64,000 nt of DNA, from contig NZ_CP023507.1 in NCBI RefSeq assembly GCF_002386345.1, positions 1,178,001 through 1,242,000 of the forward strand. Reading direction: 5' to 3'. Position numbers and translations under genes: made by a program. This document shows positions 35,456 to 45,185 of this stretch, one piece after another. The stretch is from Streptococcus oralis. GTDB lineage: Bacteria > Bacillota > Bacilli > Lactobacillales > Streptococcaceae. The notes below the pieces were generated by a model. That model was given only the letters and a program-made list of their open reading frames with translations, was not told the origin of the DNA and made no database searches. Positions within the stretch are counted from its first letter, which is position 1. Every line of letters begins with the position of its first letter.

Positions 35456-37492
35456 TTATTTAGTATTAATTTGGTTGAAACGAGCAAGTTTAGCTGCTTT
35501 CTTGGTTAGTTGCGACAAGATAGCCAAACGATTTTGTCGAACAGTCTGATCTTCAGCCATTACCATAGTATTTTCAAAGAAAGCATCAATAACTGGACTA
35601 AGCGCAAAGAGTTGTTCTAATTGCTGACTTGCAGCCCCTGACAAAACAAGAGATTCTACAGCTTCTGCCAAGGCTTTCTCTTCTTCATTCTCAAAGAGAG
35701 CAGGATCAACAGTATCAGTTCCTTCGGCTTTTTCAGCCAAGTTGAAAGCACGAGAGAGGGATTCGACAGATGGTTTGAAATCTTCTTTCTTGCTTGCTTC
35801 GACAAGAGCACTTGCTGCTTCTAGCATATCTGCCACAACAAAGTTTGAACTTGCAAGAACTGCTTCCTTGATATCTTTTAGAGTAGAACCCATCATCTTA
35901 TCAACACGAGCCTTGATAAAGTCCATGACCTCTGCTTTATTTTCATAAGTCAAGCTGTCAAATTTCAAACTGTAAAGGCTATCAATCAACTCATCCATAG
36001 CAATGTGCCAACCAAAAGCATCCAAGATACGAACCACACCTTGCGTCGCACGACGAAGGGCATAAGGGTCATTAGAACCTGATGGAATCAAGCCTACTGA
36101 GAAGAAACTCAAAATCGTATCCAATTTGTCTGCGATGGCTAGAATGGCTCCCACCTTACTCTCTGGAAGAGCTCCTTCAGCAGCTGTCGGCATGTAGTGT
36201 TCACGAATAGCAGCCGCAACTGCTGGAGTTTCCCCAGCAAGGAGGGCATATTTCTCACCCATAATCCCTTGGAGCTCATCAAACTCACCAACCATCCCCG
36301 TCAACAAGTCAAACTTGTAAATGGCTGCTGCACGAGCAAGGTCAACTGTTTCATCCACTGACAAGCCAGCTTTTTCTGCCAAGAGAATGGCAATCTGACC
36401 AGTACGAATCATGTGTTCACGAAGAGAACCAATCTTTTCGTGGAAGGTCACATGGTTCAATTTTTCAACAAGGTCAGAAATAACCAATTTTTGGTCCTCA
36501 CGCCAGAAGAATTCTCCGTCTTCCAAGCGGGCAACCAAGACTTTTTCATTTCCCTTGATAACATTTTCCAAATGCTCTGCGTTTCCGTTACGGACTGAAA
36601 TGAAGTTTGGCAAGAGTTTACCGTCTTGATCACGGACAACGAAGTAGCGTTGGTGTTCCTTCATCGAAGTCACCAAGACCTCTTCTGGCACTTCAAGGTA
36701 TTTGGCGTCAAAACTTCCCATGAAGGCAGTTGGGTATTCAACCAAGTTCAAGACTTCATTAAGCAAATCCGCATCAATTTCGATACCTACACCATGTTCA
36801 GCTTCGATTGATTTGATTTGGTCAACAATCATTTGCTCACGTTCACGAGGATCCGCGATTACAAACTGCTTACGAAGATCTTCTTCATAGCTCAATGCTG
36901 ACTGAATCTTAGTTTCTTGTCCCAAGAAACGATGACCGCGGCTTACACGACCGCCCTTGATATCAAGGAAATCCAAGTCAAACTCTTGCTCGTCCAAGAG
37001 AACTGTCAAAGTGTGTACAGGGCGGATGTATTCAAAGGTGTTGTTAGCCCAGTGCATGCTGACAGGGAAAGTCAGTGACTTCAAGACGTCTACTACACCT
37101 GGAACAATGGCTTCAACTGCTTGACCCACTTCTTCCTTGGTAACATAGACGTATTCTTCACCCTTGATTTCACGGAATTCGATATCTTCAACTGTCAATC
37201 CTTTTCCACGGACAAATCCTTGGGCTGCTTTGGTGAAGTTTCCATCACTATCCAAAGCAATTTTCTTTGCTGGACCCTTGAAATCTTCTGTCAAATCAGA
37301 CTGTTTGTCTGCAAGACCAGTCACACGAACAGCCAAACGACGGGGTGTTGAGAAGGTTTGAATGTCTTCAAAGGACAGGCGGTTTTCCTTGAGGAAGGCT
37401 GCCATTTTTTCACCTAGTTGTTTTTCACTTGGGGTTACTACGTAGGCTGGTAACTCTTCAAGACCGAGTTCTACTAATAAGTTTTTTATCAT
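35456..37492 (-). CDS. glyS: Glycyl-tRNA synthetase beta subunit
   Basis: 678 aa, the pneumococcal length, starting [15 protein letters not shown] at the ATG 37492. An open frame runs 33 codons further upstream into the intergenic spacer and is not used. It forms the alpha2beta2 enzyme with GlyQ. It contains the GatB/HD-like core and a C-terminal anticodon-binding DALR-type region. Transcription starts at the T-box about 1.9 kb upstream. Confidence 0.96.
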   Translation of the reverse strand: MIKNLLVELGLEELPAYVVTPSEKQLGEKMAAFLKENRLSFEDIQTFSTPRRLAVRVTGLADKQSDLTEDFKGPAKKIALDSDGNFTKAAQGFVRGKGLTVEDIEFREIKGEEYVYVTKEEVGQAVEAIVPGVVDVLKSLTFPVSMHWANNTFEYIRPVHTLTVLLDEQEFDLDFLDIKGGRVSRGHRFLGQETKIQSALSYEEDLRKQFVIADPREREQMIVDQIKSIEAEHGVGIEIDADLLNEVLNLVEYPTAFMGSFDAKYLEVPEEVLVTSMKEHQRYFVVRDQDGKLLPNFISVRNGNAEHLENVIKGNEKVLVARLEDGEFFWREDQKLVISDLVEKLNHVTFHEKIGSLREHMIRTGQIAILLAEKAGLSVDETVDLARAAAIYKFDLLTGMVGEFDELQGIMGEKYALLAGETPAVAAAIREHYMPTAAEGALPESKVGAILAIADKLDTILSFFSVGLIPSGSNDPYALRRATQGVVRILDAFGWHIAMDELIDSLYSLKFDSLTYENKAEVMDFIKARVDKMMGSTLKDIKEAVLASSNFVVADMLEAASALVEASKKEDFKPSVESLSRAFNLAEKAEGTDTVDPALFENEEEKALAEAVESLVLSGAASQQLEQLFALSPVIDAFFENTMVMAEDQTVRQNRLAILSQLTKKAAKLARFNQINTK

Positions 37493-37702
37493 ATTTTTCT
37501 CCGAAAAGTATCTTTTTATTTTCCAGTTTGCCTTATGTGATTGGCACGCAAGCAACCGACTTCGTCGTTTCATTGCTAAAATTGGAGCCAAAAGTCTCCA
37601 ATTTTGCCTAGTATCCTTAGCTTCACTAAGGATACCTTCATCACTGCGGCAACTGGCTCAGGGCTCACTCTGTTCGCCCATTTTCGTAATTTGTCACTCT
37701 CT
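37493..37702 (-). repeat. 210-bp glyQ-glyS spacer with two hairpins
   Basis: Unusually long for two subunits of one enzyme. AAAATTGGAG/CTCCAATTTT (about 37577-37604) and TATCCTTAG/CTAAGGATA (about 37612-37634) form strong hairpins without T-runs on the transcribed strand. They could be processing sites or remnants of small inserted repeats. No gene is seen. Confidence 0.5.
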
Positions 37703-38620
37703 TTATTCTGCGTCTTCTGCTAGGAGTTTAGCTCGTGTTGCTTCATCCAAAAGTGGGTAGCCTAGGCGTTTGCGTTCTGCGACAAAGGTTTTAGCTACGA
37801 CACGGGCCAAGTTACGAATACGAGCGATATAGCCTGCGCGTTCGGTTACGGATACAGCACCACGCGCATCAAGTAGGTTAAAGGTGTGTGAACATTTGAG
37901 AACATAGTCATAGGCAGGGTGAACCAAACCTTCTTCCAAGGCGCGACCAGCTTCTTTTTCAAACTTATCAAAGTTTTCCAGCAACATTTCTTGGTCCGAA
38001 ATTTCAAATGAATATTTTGAATGCTCGTACTCAGGCTGGATAAAGATTTCTCCATATTTTACACCATCAGCCCACTCAATATCGTAAACAGAGTCTACTT
38101 CTTGGATGTAAGAAGCCAAGCGTTCCAAACCATAAGTAACTTCCGCAGTCACAGGGCCAGTTGCCAATCCACCGACTTGTTGGAAATAAGTAAACTGAGT
38201 GATTTCCATCCCATCAAGCCAAACTTCCCAACCAAGACCAGCAGATCCAGTTGATGGATTTTCCCAGTTGTCCTCGACAAAACGAATATCGTGCTCCAAA
38301 GGATTAATTCCCAATTTTTCCAAAGATTCAAGGTAAAGTTCTTGAATATTTGATGGAGAAGGCTTCATGACCACTTGGAATTGGTGGTGTTGGTAAAGAC
38401 GGTTAGGATTTTCCCCGTAGCGACCGTCGGCAGGACGACGTGATGGCTCTACATAAGCCGCATTCCATGGCTCAGGCCCAATAGCACGAAGGAAAGTGTA
38501 AGGACTCATTGTCCCTGCACCTTTTTCATTATCATAAGCCTGCATAAGCATACAACCTTGGTCATTCCAAAATTGTTGTAAAGTAAGGATGATTTCCTGG
38601 AAAGTCAATTTTTTAGACAT
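37703..38620 (-). CDS. glyQ: Glycyl-tRNA synthetase alpha subunit
   Basis: 305 aa catalytic subunit. Typical sequence blocks are [38 protein letters not shown] and [18 protein letters not shown]. The start codon follows AAAGGAG. The first seven residues MSKKLTF and the ribosome-binding site are duplicated 173 bp upstream in a mini-ORF. Confidence 0.97.
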   Translation of the reverse strand: MSKKLTFQEIILTLQQFWNDQGCMLMQAYDNEKGAGTMSPYTFLRAIGPEPWNAAYVEPSRRPADGRYGENPNRLYQHHQFQVVMKPSPSNIQELYLESLEKLGINPLEHDIRFVEDNWENPSTGSAGLGWEVWLDGMEITQFTYFQQVGGLATGPVTAEVTYGLERLASYIQEVDSVYDIEWADGVKYGEIFIQPEYEHSKYSFEISDQEMLLENFDKFEKEAGRALEEGLVHPAYDYVLKCSHTFNLLDARGAVSVTERAGYIARIRNLARVVAKTFVAERKRLGYPLLDEATRAKLLAEDAE

Positions 38621-38639
38621 TATTTACTCCTTTTTCTAT

Positions 38640-38785
38640 AAAATACTTGCGACACGAGTCTGCCTCGTCGATTATACGAGGCAAGACAAGTTAGTACTGC
38701 GTCTAGCTCAGCACTCTAGTGCTGAGCGTGGGGCAATCCGACTGTAAGGAGGTCTCTGCCACTGACGCAGTGAAATGTTAATTTC
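38640..38785 (-). repeat. Structured spacer between the GFA-family gene and glyQ
   Basis: Nested inverted repeats on the minus strand: ACTGCGTC...GACGCAGT enclosing GCTCAGCACT/AGTGCTGAGC (about 38705-38726), then GCCTCGT/ACGAGGC. None is followed by a T-run, so readthrough to glyQ is possible. The element sits between two copies of a glyQ-like translation start. Confidence 0.5.
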
Positions 38786-38793
38786 TTAGACAT
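38716..38793 (-). CDS. 25-codon mini-ORF with a duplicated glyQ start
   Basis: Starts ATG at 38793 behind TTAAAGGAGTAAAC and begins MSKKLTF, like GlyQ, then diverges (HCVSGRDLLTVGLPHAQH) and stops. The similarity with the true glyQ start covers about 35 bp including the ribosome-binding site. It may be a leader peptide or a broken copy left by a duplication or insertion. There is no evidence that the peptide is functional. Confidence 0.35.
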   Translation of the reverse strand: MSKKLTFHCVSGRDLLTVGLPHAQH

Positions 38794-38828
38794 TGTTTAC
38801 TCCTTTAATTTATATTATCTTTTTAGCT

Positions 38829-39200
38829 TTATTCATCAAGCAACCAAGAAAAAGCTGGGTCCTGAAAAATATGACGTTTGGGAACAGTTTGTAAATTCTG
38901 ATCGCATTCGTCTATTGTACCTAGTTTCAAAGCACAGACTTCTGGTATATTTTCTTGAGCAGTGAAAATTTGACTATGACAGTTCTGACAGTAATAGCGT
39001 TGTTTTCCTGGAGATGAACTATAGGTAACCAACTGTTCTTTTCCATGCAATACTAGGTTTTTACTACTAACTTTGGCATTCACTGTATAGGCAGACGCAG
39101 TTGCTTTCCGACAGAATGAGCAGTGGCAAAAAACTAATTCCGACAATTCCTCATCCAAAGTGTAGGTCACTGCTTTGCATAAACAAGATCCTTTAAGCAT
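38829..39200 (-). CDS. GFA/CENP-V family zinc protein
   Basis: 123 aa of the glutathione-dependent formaldehyde-activating-like family. Zinc ligand cysteines are in GSCLCKAV, FCHCSFCRK and YYCQNCHSQ, consistent with a two-site beta-tent fold. Enzyme activity is unknown; streptococci often lack the glutathione pathway that named the family. The ATG has AAAGGAG and lies 36 nt after the T-box terminator, so this gene, not glyQ, is the first gene of the T-box transcript. Confidence 0.82.
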   Translation of the reverse strand: MLKGSCLCKAVTYTLDEELSELVFCHCSFCRKATASAYTVNAKVSSKNLVLHGKEQLVTYSSSPGKQRYYCQNCHSQIFTAQENIPEVCALKLGTIDECDQNLQTVPKRHIFQDPAFSWLLDE

Positions 39201-39235
39201 TATGCTCCTTTCTACTTAGGCATTAGACGAAATTC

Positions 39236-39420
39236 AAAAAGAACCGAATTTCAACACCCAAGCCTTGCGACTAGGGGCGTCAGAAACGCGGTTCCACCCT
39301 AATTTATTACTTCATTTTTTTTAAAAAAATACGACAGAAAGCGCCAGTTTCTTAGCTTGTTCTACTTGGCTCCCACTGTCCCAAGCTCGCTTGAAGAACG
39401 CCATAAGACTTTCTTTCCTA
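39236..39420 (-). promoter_or_regulatory. T-box riboswitch (predicted glycine-responsive)
   Basis: Minus strand leader of about 185 nt. The T-box AGGGTGGAACCGCG is at 39287-39300. A terminator helix GAACCG...CGGTTC followed by CTTTTT ends at 39236 and uses the T-box bases as its 5' arm, the classic switch. In Stem I the codon GGC (39343-39345, context AACTGGCGC) is a good glycine specifier. Uncharged tRNA-Gly would favour readthrough into the GFA-family gene and glyQS. Confidence 0.9.
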
Positions 39421-39426
39421 GCTAGT

Positions 39427-39455
39427 ATTATAGCAGATTTTCTAGCTAGTGTAAA
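39427..39455 (-). promoter_or_regulatory. Promoter of the T-box / glyQS unit
   Basis: Minus strand: -35 TTTACA (39450-39455), 17-bp spacer ending TGC, extended -10 TATAAT (39427-39432). Confidence 0.85.
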
Positions 39456-39459
39456 CCAA

Positions 39460-39494
39460 AAATGAGTCTGAAAACAAAGTTCCAGACTCATTTA
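39460..39494 (-). terminator. Terminator of the subtilase gene
   Basis: AAATGAGTCTG and CAGACTCATTT pair around a 13-nt loop, followed by TTTTTGG on the minus strand, 4 bp before the T-box promoter -35 box. Confidence 0.88.
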
Positions 39495-39519
39495 TCAGTA
39501 AAGCTTCAGAAACTCCTGT

Positions 39520-42500
39520 TTAAGGATGTCTTCTTGCTTTTGGTTTTTTGCCATGTAGATTTCGCTTGGCATGTTTCAATGCTGTAATGGCATCTTTAAC
39601 ATCTTCTTGGCTCGCTCCTGGATCATTCAAGAGTTCCTGAGCTTCTTTAAAGGCTAGAAGATAAGCAGCTTTTTCTTTCTTATCTGCGTAGATAAATCTC
39701 GCATTTTTTTCTTGGAAAAGACGTTCATCTTTGACCAGTTTCTTCAGACTAGAGAAGTCAGTAGCTTTGCCATTTAGTTTGCTTTTAGCTGTTGCTAGGG
39801 CAATGAGAGATTGGTCAATTTGATCCTGTTTGACTTTAGGATCTACAGCTAGTAAGGCAATTTCTTGGAAGGCACGATCATAAGCTCGACGTACTTTTTC
39901 CTTGGCATTAGCATATCTTCCAGTTTTAGTCGTTGCATAGTAAGCTTTCATGGCTTCTTTCAAAGCTGCAACATTCGAATCTTTTCCATCCAAAGCCTTA
40001 CCAGCAGCTTCAAGACTAGCGAGAACTCCATCAATCAATTCTTGCTTCAACTTGCTTGACAAGGCTGACCGCGCAACTTGGAAAGCTTGATCATAAGCTC
40101 TCCTCTTATCTGCACTACTATTAAAGTAACGAGATGTTTCTACCAGTTCTTTTTGTTGATTTACCAAGGCAAGCAAGGCCAACTTAGACACAACAGATAG
40201 GCGCAAAGTATTATTTCTACCGGGCTGAACGAGCAAGGAAACAAGATCTTCAAGGAGTTCATATCCATTTGGCAAGGTGACTTGTACAGCATAACGACCT
40301 GTAGCAACTTTCTTACCAAAGGCGTATTGACCGTATTTTTCAGCAGGAAGAGTGATACTTGTCCCATCTTCTCCTTTCAGAACCACAGTAGTCGTCTTTG
40401 GAACTGCTTGATTGAAGGAAACAGACACAGGTGCATATTCTAGGAGATTTGCTAGGAAGGTAATGGTTTGGAAACTATTTTCTTCCGTCAAGTCAAACTC
40501 TTGGGATAAGGCACTGATAAATTTCAATTCTGTTCGGTCATAACTGAAAATTTCTGCTGTATAATGACCAAGCTGTAAGAAATGAATCGCTTTTGTCTTG
40601 TCAACATCAACATATTGCCCCTTGCTATTTTTGATTCGATAGACGTAAAGGGTATCAATATCCTGGTTTGTTTTTGCATCCTTCAAGGCAATTTTCACTC
40701 GACCACTATTTTGATCGCGGACAAGTTCAGCAAGTGAGATATAGTCTACATTTCCTGCATAATCCTCTACAAGATAGTAAATATTAGCCTTGTCAACATC
40801 CTTAGGAAGTGTATAACTACCATCAGCATTGGCCTTAATCAGATGGGTGTTTTCAAGCGCACGAGTTCCAGACTGGTCTTTCCCAGTTAGAACCATGGTC
40901 CCTTTCTGGTCAAATGGTGTGATATAGAAGACTTTTTCTGAAAGGATACCACCTTGACCGACATCTTTTGGTTTGCGAGCTACGAATTCTTGGTTTCCAT
41001 CTTTAAAGCGAATATAACCACTTGTGATGACAGGTTTTTGAGTATCAATTTGAATTTTGAAGGTCGTGTATTGTTCTTTGGCTCCTGGAACGTCTGGTGT
41101 GTAACTAATAACATAGTCATATAAACCATCTGCAACGGTATTGCCATCAAAATCCTGACCTCTCCAAGCAGTATTATCTAGAATATAACTCTTCAGATTT
41201 CTACTGTCACCATCAAAATAATTTTTACGAAGATCCTTTGCATCGCCCTCCCAAATAGGATGTTCATGCTTGGTATCCGTAGCCGCATAAACTGTTGCAC
41301 GAAGATTTACAAGATTTCTCAAAGCAACCGTTTTGTATTCAACTAGGTCTTTGTTTCCATCATCGTTTGGAGAAATAGCAATACGGACATTCCCTTTTTC
41401 GTCCAACTGAAGAACATGCTTACCTTCAGCATTTTGTTCGATTCCAAGAACGGTAATTCGGCGTCCTTGGCGTTGACCTTTAGAAACTAGAAGGTCATTT
41501 TGCAAGGTTGCGAGATAGGTAGCATCATTAGAGTAATTAACGGCAGGATTTTCCTTGTCTACCTCTGTGTAAAATCCATTTTTCCCTTCTCGAACAAGAT
41601 TGTAAATTGGTTTTTCGACAGCGGGGAGATTTTGGAATTCACCTCGGAAGCCCATAAATGCAAGACTCACAATATCTCCATCATCTGCTGGATCTACAAA
41701 GCGAACAAACCCTTCAAGGAAATAGCCATTTGGCATTTGTTTGCTGAGTTCAGCAGCAAATTTTCGAGCATCTACTTTAACAGTGACTGTTTGACTGCTG
41801 TGGGCTTTGACCGTCACTTCAGGCCAGACTGTCTCTGTTAATTTTCGAGGTCGAAGGGTGAATTTTCCATCTTGAACTTCGTCTGTATTGGTATTCACCA
41901 CCATCTTGAGAGTACGGTCAGTATCTGAAATATTGTGTACAGTGACCTTGAAAGTAAATTGATCTCCAACATTTCCCAAAGTCACACTTGGATAACCATT
42001 TTCACCCGTTACATAGAGGTCTGTTGACACTGCAGCAGCTGTGTCCACAATACCAGAACCTTGCTGACGAGGAGAGGTATAAGTGCCTGTGTCCTTATTA
42101 ACATGTGGTTTTGCAGTTGACATGATCAAGGCCTTGACAGTCTCTGATACTTGCTCAGGAGTCAATTCTGGATGGTGTTTTTGAAGGTATTCCTTAACCA
42201 GAACTGCAACACCCGTAACGTGAGGAGCCGCCATACTGGTTCCGCTGATACTACCATAGGTATTGTCATTAAAGGATGAATAGATATTGCCGCCAGGAGC
42301 TGTCACGTCCGGTTTCAATTGTCCATCGGTAGTCACTCCCCAACTTGAAAAGTCAGATAGCTGATTGGCTACATCAGAAGGACGATTATCCATCTTACCA
42401 TTAAAAACAATCTTGTAGTTTCCTGATTTTAAGGCTTCACCATACTGTTTAGAAATAAATACAGAAGGAATTTTCTTTGCTTCATCATCAATAGACATAT

Positions 42501-44031
42501 TGATGTTTGCACCTTCTACATTATTGTAGATCAAAGCACCAAGTGCACCGTGTTTTCGTGCATTTTTGATCTTCTCTGAAAAGTTCATGGCTCCACGCTG
42601 AATGAGGGCAAGTTTCCCAGTTAAATCCAACTTCGCAAAATCTTCTTCACGACCTAACCCTGCTTCGACGTATTCGTACTCTTTTCCTTTTTCAAAGTCC
42701 TTATCTGCTTCAGGTTGATTATAATCAAATTTTCCGTTATGAAGGCCGGCATTTCCCTCTAGACCTTTGACTTCAAAAACTGCTGTCGTCAATGTTTTGT
42801 TGTTGACAGAAGCAACTGAAATCGAATCCTCAACAGTGGATGGATTTCCAACCAAGCCATAGTCTGGGTTTTCAGCTAGTGGTTTTGAATAACCATTTCC
42901 GAATGTATTGCTATTTCCTGCTGAGATAAGAACAGAAACTCCCTTGGCACGAGCCCGTTTGATAGCATCGACAATATCAGAACCAGCATCGACCATAGAA
43001 CCAGTGCTAGATCCCAAACTCATATTAATGGCATCTGCTCCTAAGGCAACTGCGTCATCAATCGCTTTTACATAAAGAGCAGAACTGGTCGTCTTTTGGC
43101 GATCTGAAAAGACACGCATAAACATGACTTGCGCTTCTGGGGCAACACCATAAACTTTTTCACCATTCGGTGCTTCTTTATCAGGGTTTCCAGTAGCAAT
43201 CCCTGTTACGTGCATCCCATGAGAAGTTCTTTCTGCTTCTTTGATCTTATCTGTTCCGTCAAAGTAGTCATAGGCATAGACAACCTTATCACTATACCAT
43301 TTACCGTAGTCGATTCCAGCAGCCTTTTTAGCTGCTTCGATGGCTTCCTTGTTTTTAAATTTTGCTTTTGACGGGTCTGAAATTCGAAGAACCTCATGAT
43401 TCAAATCAAGCCCTGAGTCAATAATGGCAACAACGGTCCCTGTCCCCTTGTAACCAGCCTTCCAAGTTTTCGGTACTGTGATGATATCATTGCTTGAAAG
43501 ACTATTGGGTTTTGCAGACTCAGCTTTTTCTTGTTCTTTTTCAGTAGTTGCTGTTTCTCCAGTAGTTTTAGGAGCTGTCGTTGCTTTAGCCTCTTTTTTC
43601 TCTATGGTAGAGGACTTCTCAGTAGCAGGCGCTGTACTGGTATCGACTGTTGTTTCTTTTTGAACGACACCTTGATCTACTTCTTTTGCAACTGCGCTAT
43701 CTTTTCCTGATTCTTGGGCTTCAGCAGTTTTATCAACCGGAGCTTCTACCTTAGCATCTTGTTTACTAGCATCCTCTTTAGAAGTTTCAGCTTCTTGTTT
43801 CTTTCCAACTACTGGTGCTATCCCATTAGTATTGGTTTGGTCAGTTGAAGAGTTTGAGTGTTTATCGTCTTTTAGCTCTGTCTTAATTTCCTGAGTTTGA
43901 GCTTGATTTTCACCTGTACTCTGCTCATTGGCACTGACTTGACTTGCTCCAAAAACCAAAGCAGTCCCCAGTAAGACTGAAGCAAGACCAAATTTGTATT
44001 TCCGTAATGAAAAACGTTGTCGTCTATTCAT
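39520..44031 (-). CDS. Cell-surface subtilisin-like serine protease (S8, PA domain)
   Basis: 1503 aa. YSIRK-type signal peptide (FSLRKYKFGLASVLLG, about 7-34), then a low-complexity Glu/Lys/Thr region (35-180). The S8 catalytic domain has D205 (AIIDSGLDL), H271 (SHGMHVTG), N373 and S599 (SGTSMAAPHV). A PA insert lies at about 455-545, followed by Fn3-like C5a-peptidase-type domains. The tail (about 1255-1500) has three FIVAR-like helical repeats. It ends in KKPKARRHP with no LPXTG or membrane helix, so sortase anchoring is not possible. Similar to mitis-group surface subtilases such as S. gordonii challisin. Confidence 0.88.
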   Translation of the reverse strand: MNRRQRFSLRKYKFGLASVLLGTALVFGASQVSANEQSTGENQAQTQEIKTELKDDKHSNSSTDQTNTNGIAPVVGKKQEAETSKEDASKQDAKVEAPVDKTAEAQESGKDSAVAKEVDQGVVQKETTVDTSTAPATEKSSTIEKKEAKATTAPKTTGETATTEKEQEKAESAKPNSLSSNDIITVPKTWKAGYKGTGTVVAIIDSGLDLNHEVLRISDPSKAKFKNKEAIEAAKKAAGIDYGKWYSDKVVYAYDYFDGTDKIKEAERTSHGMHVTGIATGNPDKEAPNGEKVYGVAPEAQVMFMRVFSDRQKTTSSALYVKAIDDAVALGADAINMSLGSSTGSMVDAGSDIVDAIKRARAKGVSVLISAGNSNTFGNGYSKPLAENPDYGLVGNPSTVEDSISVASVNNKTLTTAVFEVKGLEGNAGLHNGKFDYNQPEADKDFEKGKEYEYVEAGLGREEDFAKLDLTGKLALIQRGAMNFSEKIKNARKHGALGALIYNNVEGANINMSIDDEAKKIPSVFISKQYGEALKSGNYKIVFNGKMDNRPSDVANQLSDFSSWGVTTDGQLKPDVTAPGGNIYSSFNDNTYGSISGTSMAAPHVTGVAVLVKEYLQKHHPELTPEQVSETVKALIMSTAKPHVNKDTGTYTSPRQQGSGIVDTAAAVSTDLYVTGENGYPSVTLGNVGDQFTFKVTVHNISDTDRTLKMVVNTNTDEVQDGKFTLRPRKLTETVWPEVTVKAHSSQTVTVKVDARKFAAELSKQMPNGYFLEGFVRFVDPADDGDIVSLAFMGFRGEFQNLPAVEKPIYNLVREGKNGFYTEVDKENPAVNYSNDATYLATLQNDLLVSKGQRQGRRITVLGIEQNAEGKHVLQLDEKGNVRIAISPNDDGNKDLVEYKTVALRNLVNLRATVYAATDTKHEHPIWEGDAKDLRKNYFDGDSRNLKSYILDNTAWRGQDFDGNTVADGLYDYVISYTPDVPGAKEQYTTFKIQIDTQKPVITSGYIRFKDGNQEFVARKPKDVGQGGILSEKVFYITPFDQKGTMVLTGKDQSGTRALENTHLIKANADGSYTLPKDVDKANIYYLVEDYAGNVDYISLAELVRDQNSGRVKIALKDAKTNQDIDTLYVYRIKNSKGQYVDVDKTKAIHFLQLGHYTAEIFSYDRTELKFISALSQEFDLTEENSFQTITFLANLLEYAPVSVSFNQAVPKTTTVVLKGEDGTSITLPAEKYGQYAFGKKVATGRYAVQVTLPNGYELLEDLVSLLVQPGRNNTLRLSVVSKLALLALVNQQKELVETSRYFNSSADKRRAYDQAFQVARSALSSKLKQELIDGVLASLEAAGKALDGKDSNVAALKEAMKAYYATTKTGRYANAKEKVRRAYDRAFQEIALLAVDPKVKQDQIDQSLIALATAKSKLNGKATDFSSLKKLVKDERLFQEKNARFIYADKKEKAAYLLAFKEAQELLNDPGASQEDVKDAITALKHAKRNLHGKKPKARRHP
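39535..40200 (-). repeat. Three FIVAR-like helical repeats in the subtilase tail
   Basis: Each unit of about 70 residues has a helix with RYxNxxxKxRRAYDxAFQxA, then a Lys/Gln helix (KQExIDxxLxxLxxA) and closes with xLxGK. The three units share the pattern but differ at most positions, so they are old duplications. Confidence 0.65.
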
Positions 44032-44062
44032 AAATAATCTCCTTTTTCTTTAAAGTATACCT

Positions 44063-44068
44063 ATTATA
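44063..44068 (-). promoter_or_regulatory. -10 box of the subtilase gene
   Basis: TATAAT on the minus strand, about 30 nt before the ATG, which has AAAGGAG. TATACT overlaps a few bases downstream. The remaining 44070-44260 is AT-rich with no gene seen. Confidence 0.5.
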
Positions 44069-44261
44069 ACGCAAATAATCATAAATTTTCATAAAAATCT
44101 GAATTGTCACAAAAATGTAATATTTACGTATATATTTTACTTATTGAATTTTATCATTCGTGTTATTTTCTCCATCAAACCAATATTTTCTAAATTTGTT
44201 CCTATATTTCAATCCATGAAATTATTTCATTATACAAACAATCTAGATTTTTTATACACAA

Positions 44262-44291
44262 AAAGACTAGGATTTAAAATTCCTAGTCTTT
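44262..44291. terminator. Terminator behind the aldo/keto reductase gene
   Basis: AAAGACTAGGA and TCCTAGTCTTT pair around an AT-rich loop. On the minus strand it follows the reductase stop by about 30 bp. Confidence 0.75.
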
Positions 44292-44320
44292 GTTATTTCA
44301 GTATAAATAGATTTTACAAA

Positions 44321-45163
44321 CTAAAAATCCATCTCATCCACACGAGGTGCGCCCGAAGTCACTGAAATTGTCTTTAAGACTTCTCGCTCGTCATTGCTGA
44401 GTTCAATCCCAAAACAGTCGAGATTGCTCTGGATACGAGAGACTGTCACTGACTTAGGTAGGGGTAAAAAACTTTCTGCCAAACTCCAAGCCAAGGCAAT
44501 TTGAGCCACTGATTTCCCATGTTTCGCAGCAATTTCTTGGACTTCTTTCTGTTCAAACAACTCTCCTTGGCCAAAAGGTCCCCAAGCCTCTAAGAGAATT
44601 CCTTTCTCTCTACAGTAGTCAACCACTTCCTCTTGATAAACTCCTGGTGCCAAGCGCACCTGATTGACCGCTGGAATGATTCTTGCTGTTTCAAGCAAGG
44701 TATCCAAATGATGGGGGAGGAAGTTACTAACGCCGATGGCACGGATTTTGCCTTCTTGGTAAAGATCCTCCATCGCTCTCCAGACTTCAGCATTGCGAGT
44801 TTTCCATTTGTCATTTTCTCTTAAAGGTTTTGGATTTGGCCAATGGATAAGGTACAAATCTAGATAATCCAATCCCAGTTTTTCCATTGATTCTTCAAAT
44901 GCTTGGCGAGCTTCATCATAGCTGTGATTGGTATTCCAGAGTTTGGTCGTTACAAAGATTTCTTGTCTTGGAATACCGCTATCTCGAATAGCACGACCAA
45001 CACTTTCCTCATTTTTATAGATAGCTGCAGTATCGATATGGCGGTAACCAGCCTTCAATGCGTCTAAAACAGCTTGGTAGGCTACTTCTCCATTTTCAGC
45101 TTTCCAGGTCCCAAATCCTAAAACTGGGATTGAAATTCCATTATTAAGGGTATAAGATTTCAT
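44321..45163 (-). CDS. Aldo/keto reductase
   Basis: NADPH-dependent carbonyl reductase. 280 aa TIM barrel: GFGTWKAENGE, Asp-Tyr of the tetrad in HIDTAAIYKNEE, Lys in VTTKLWN, His in YLIHWPNP, and C-terminal cofactor loop LPKSVTVSRIQSN. AKR5-like, 2,5-diketo-gluconate-reductase type; the substrate is unknown. Monocistronic. Confidence 0.9.
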   Translation of the reverse strand: MKSYTLNNGISIPVLGFGTWKAENGEVAYQAVLDALKAGYRHIDTAAIYKNEESVGRAIRDSGIPRQEIFVTTKLWNTNHSYDEARQAFEESMEKLGLDYLDLYLIHWPNPKPLRENDKWKTRNAEVWRAMEDLYQEGKIRAIGVSNFLPHHLDTLLETARIIPAVNQVRLAPGVYQEEVVDYCREKGILLEAWGPFGQGELFEQKEVQEIAAKHGKSVAQIALAWSLAESFLPLPKSVTVSRIQSNLDCFGIELSNDEREVLKTISVTSGAPRVDEMDF

Positions 45164-45185
45164 CGTTTCTCCTTTCTATGTGAAG

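Noticed and set aside
37493..38828. Pneumococcal BOX or RUP elements in the glyQS spacers
   Set aside because: The hairpins do not match the boxA/boxC or RUP sequences I know, so they are described only as structured spacers.
39460..39560. Frameshift hiding an LPXTG anchor at the end of the subtilase
   Set aside because: None of the three frames encodes LPXTG or a membrane helix before the terminator.
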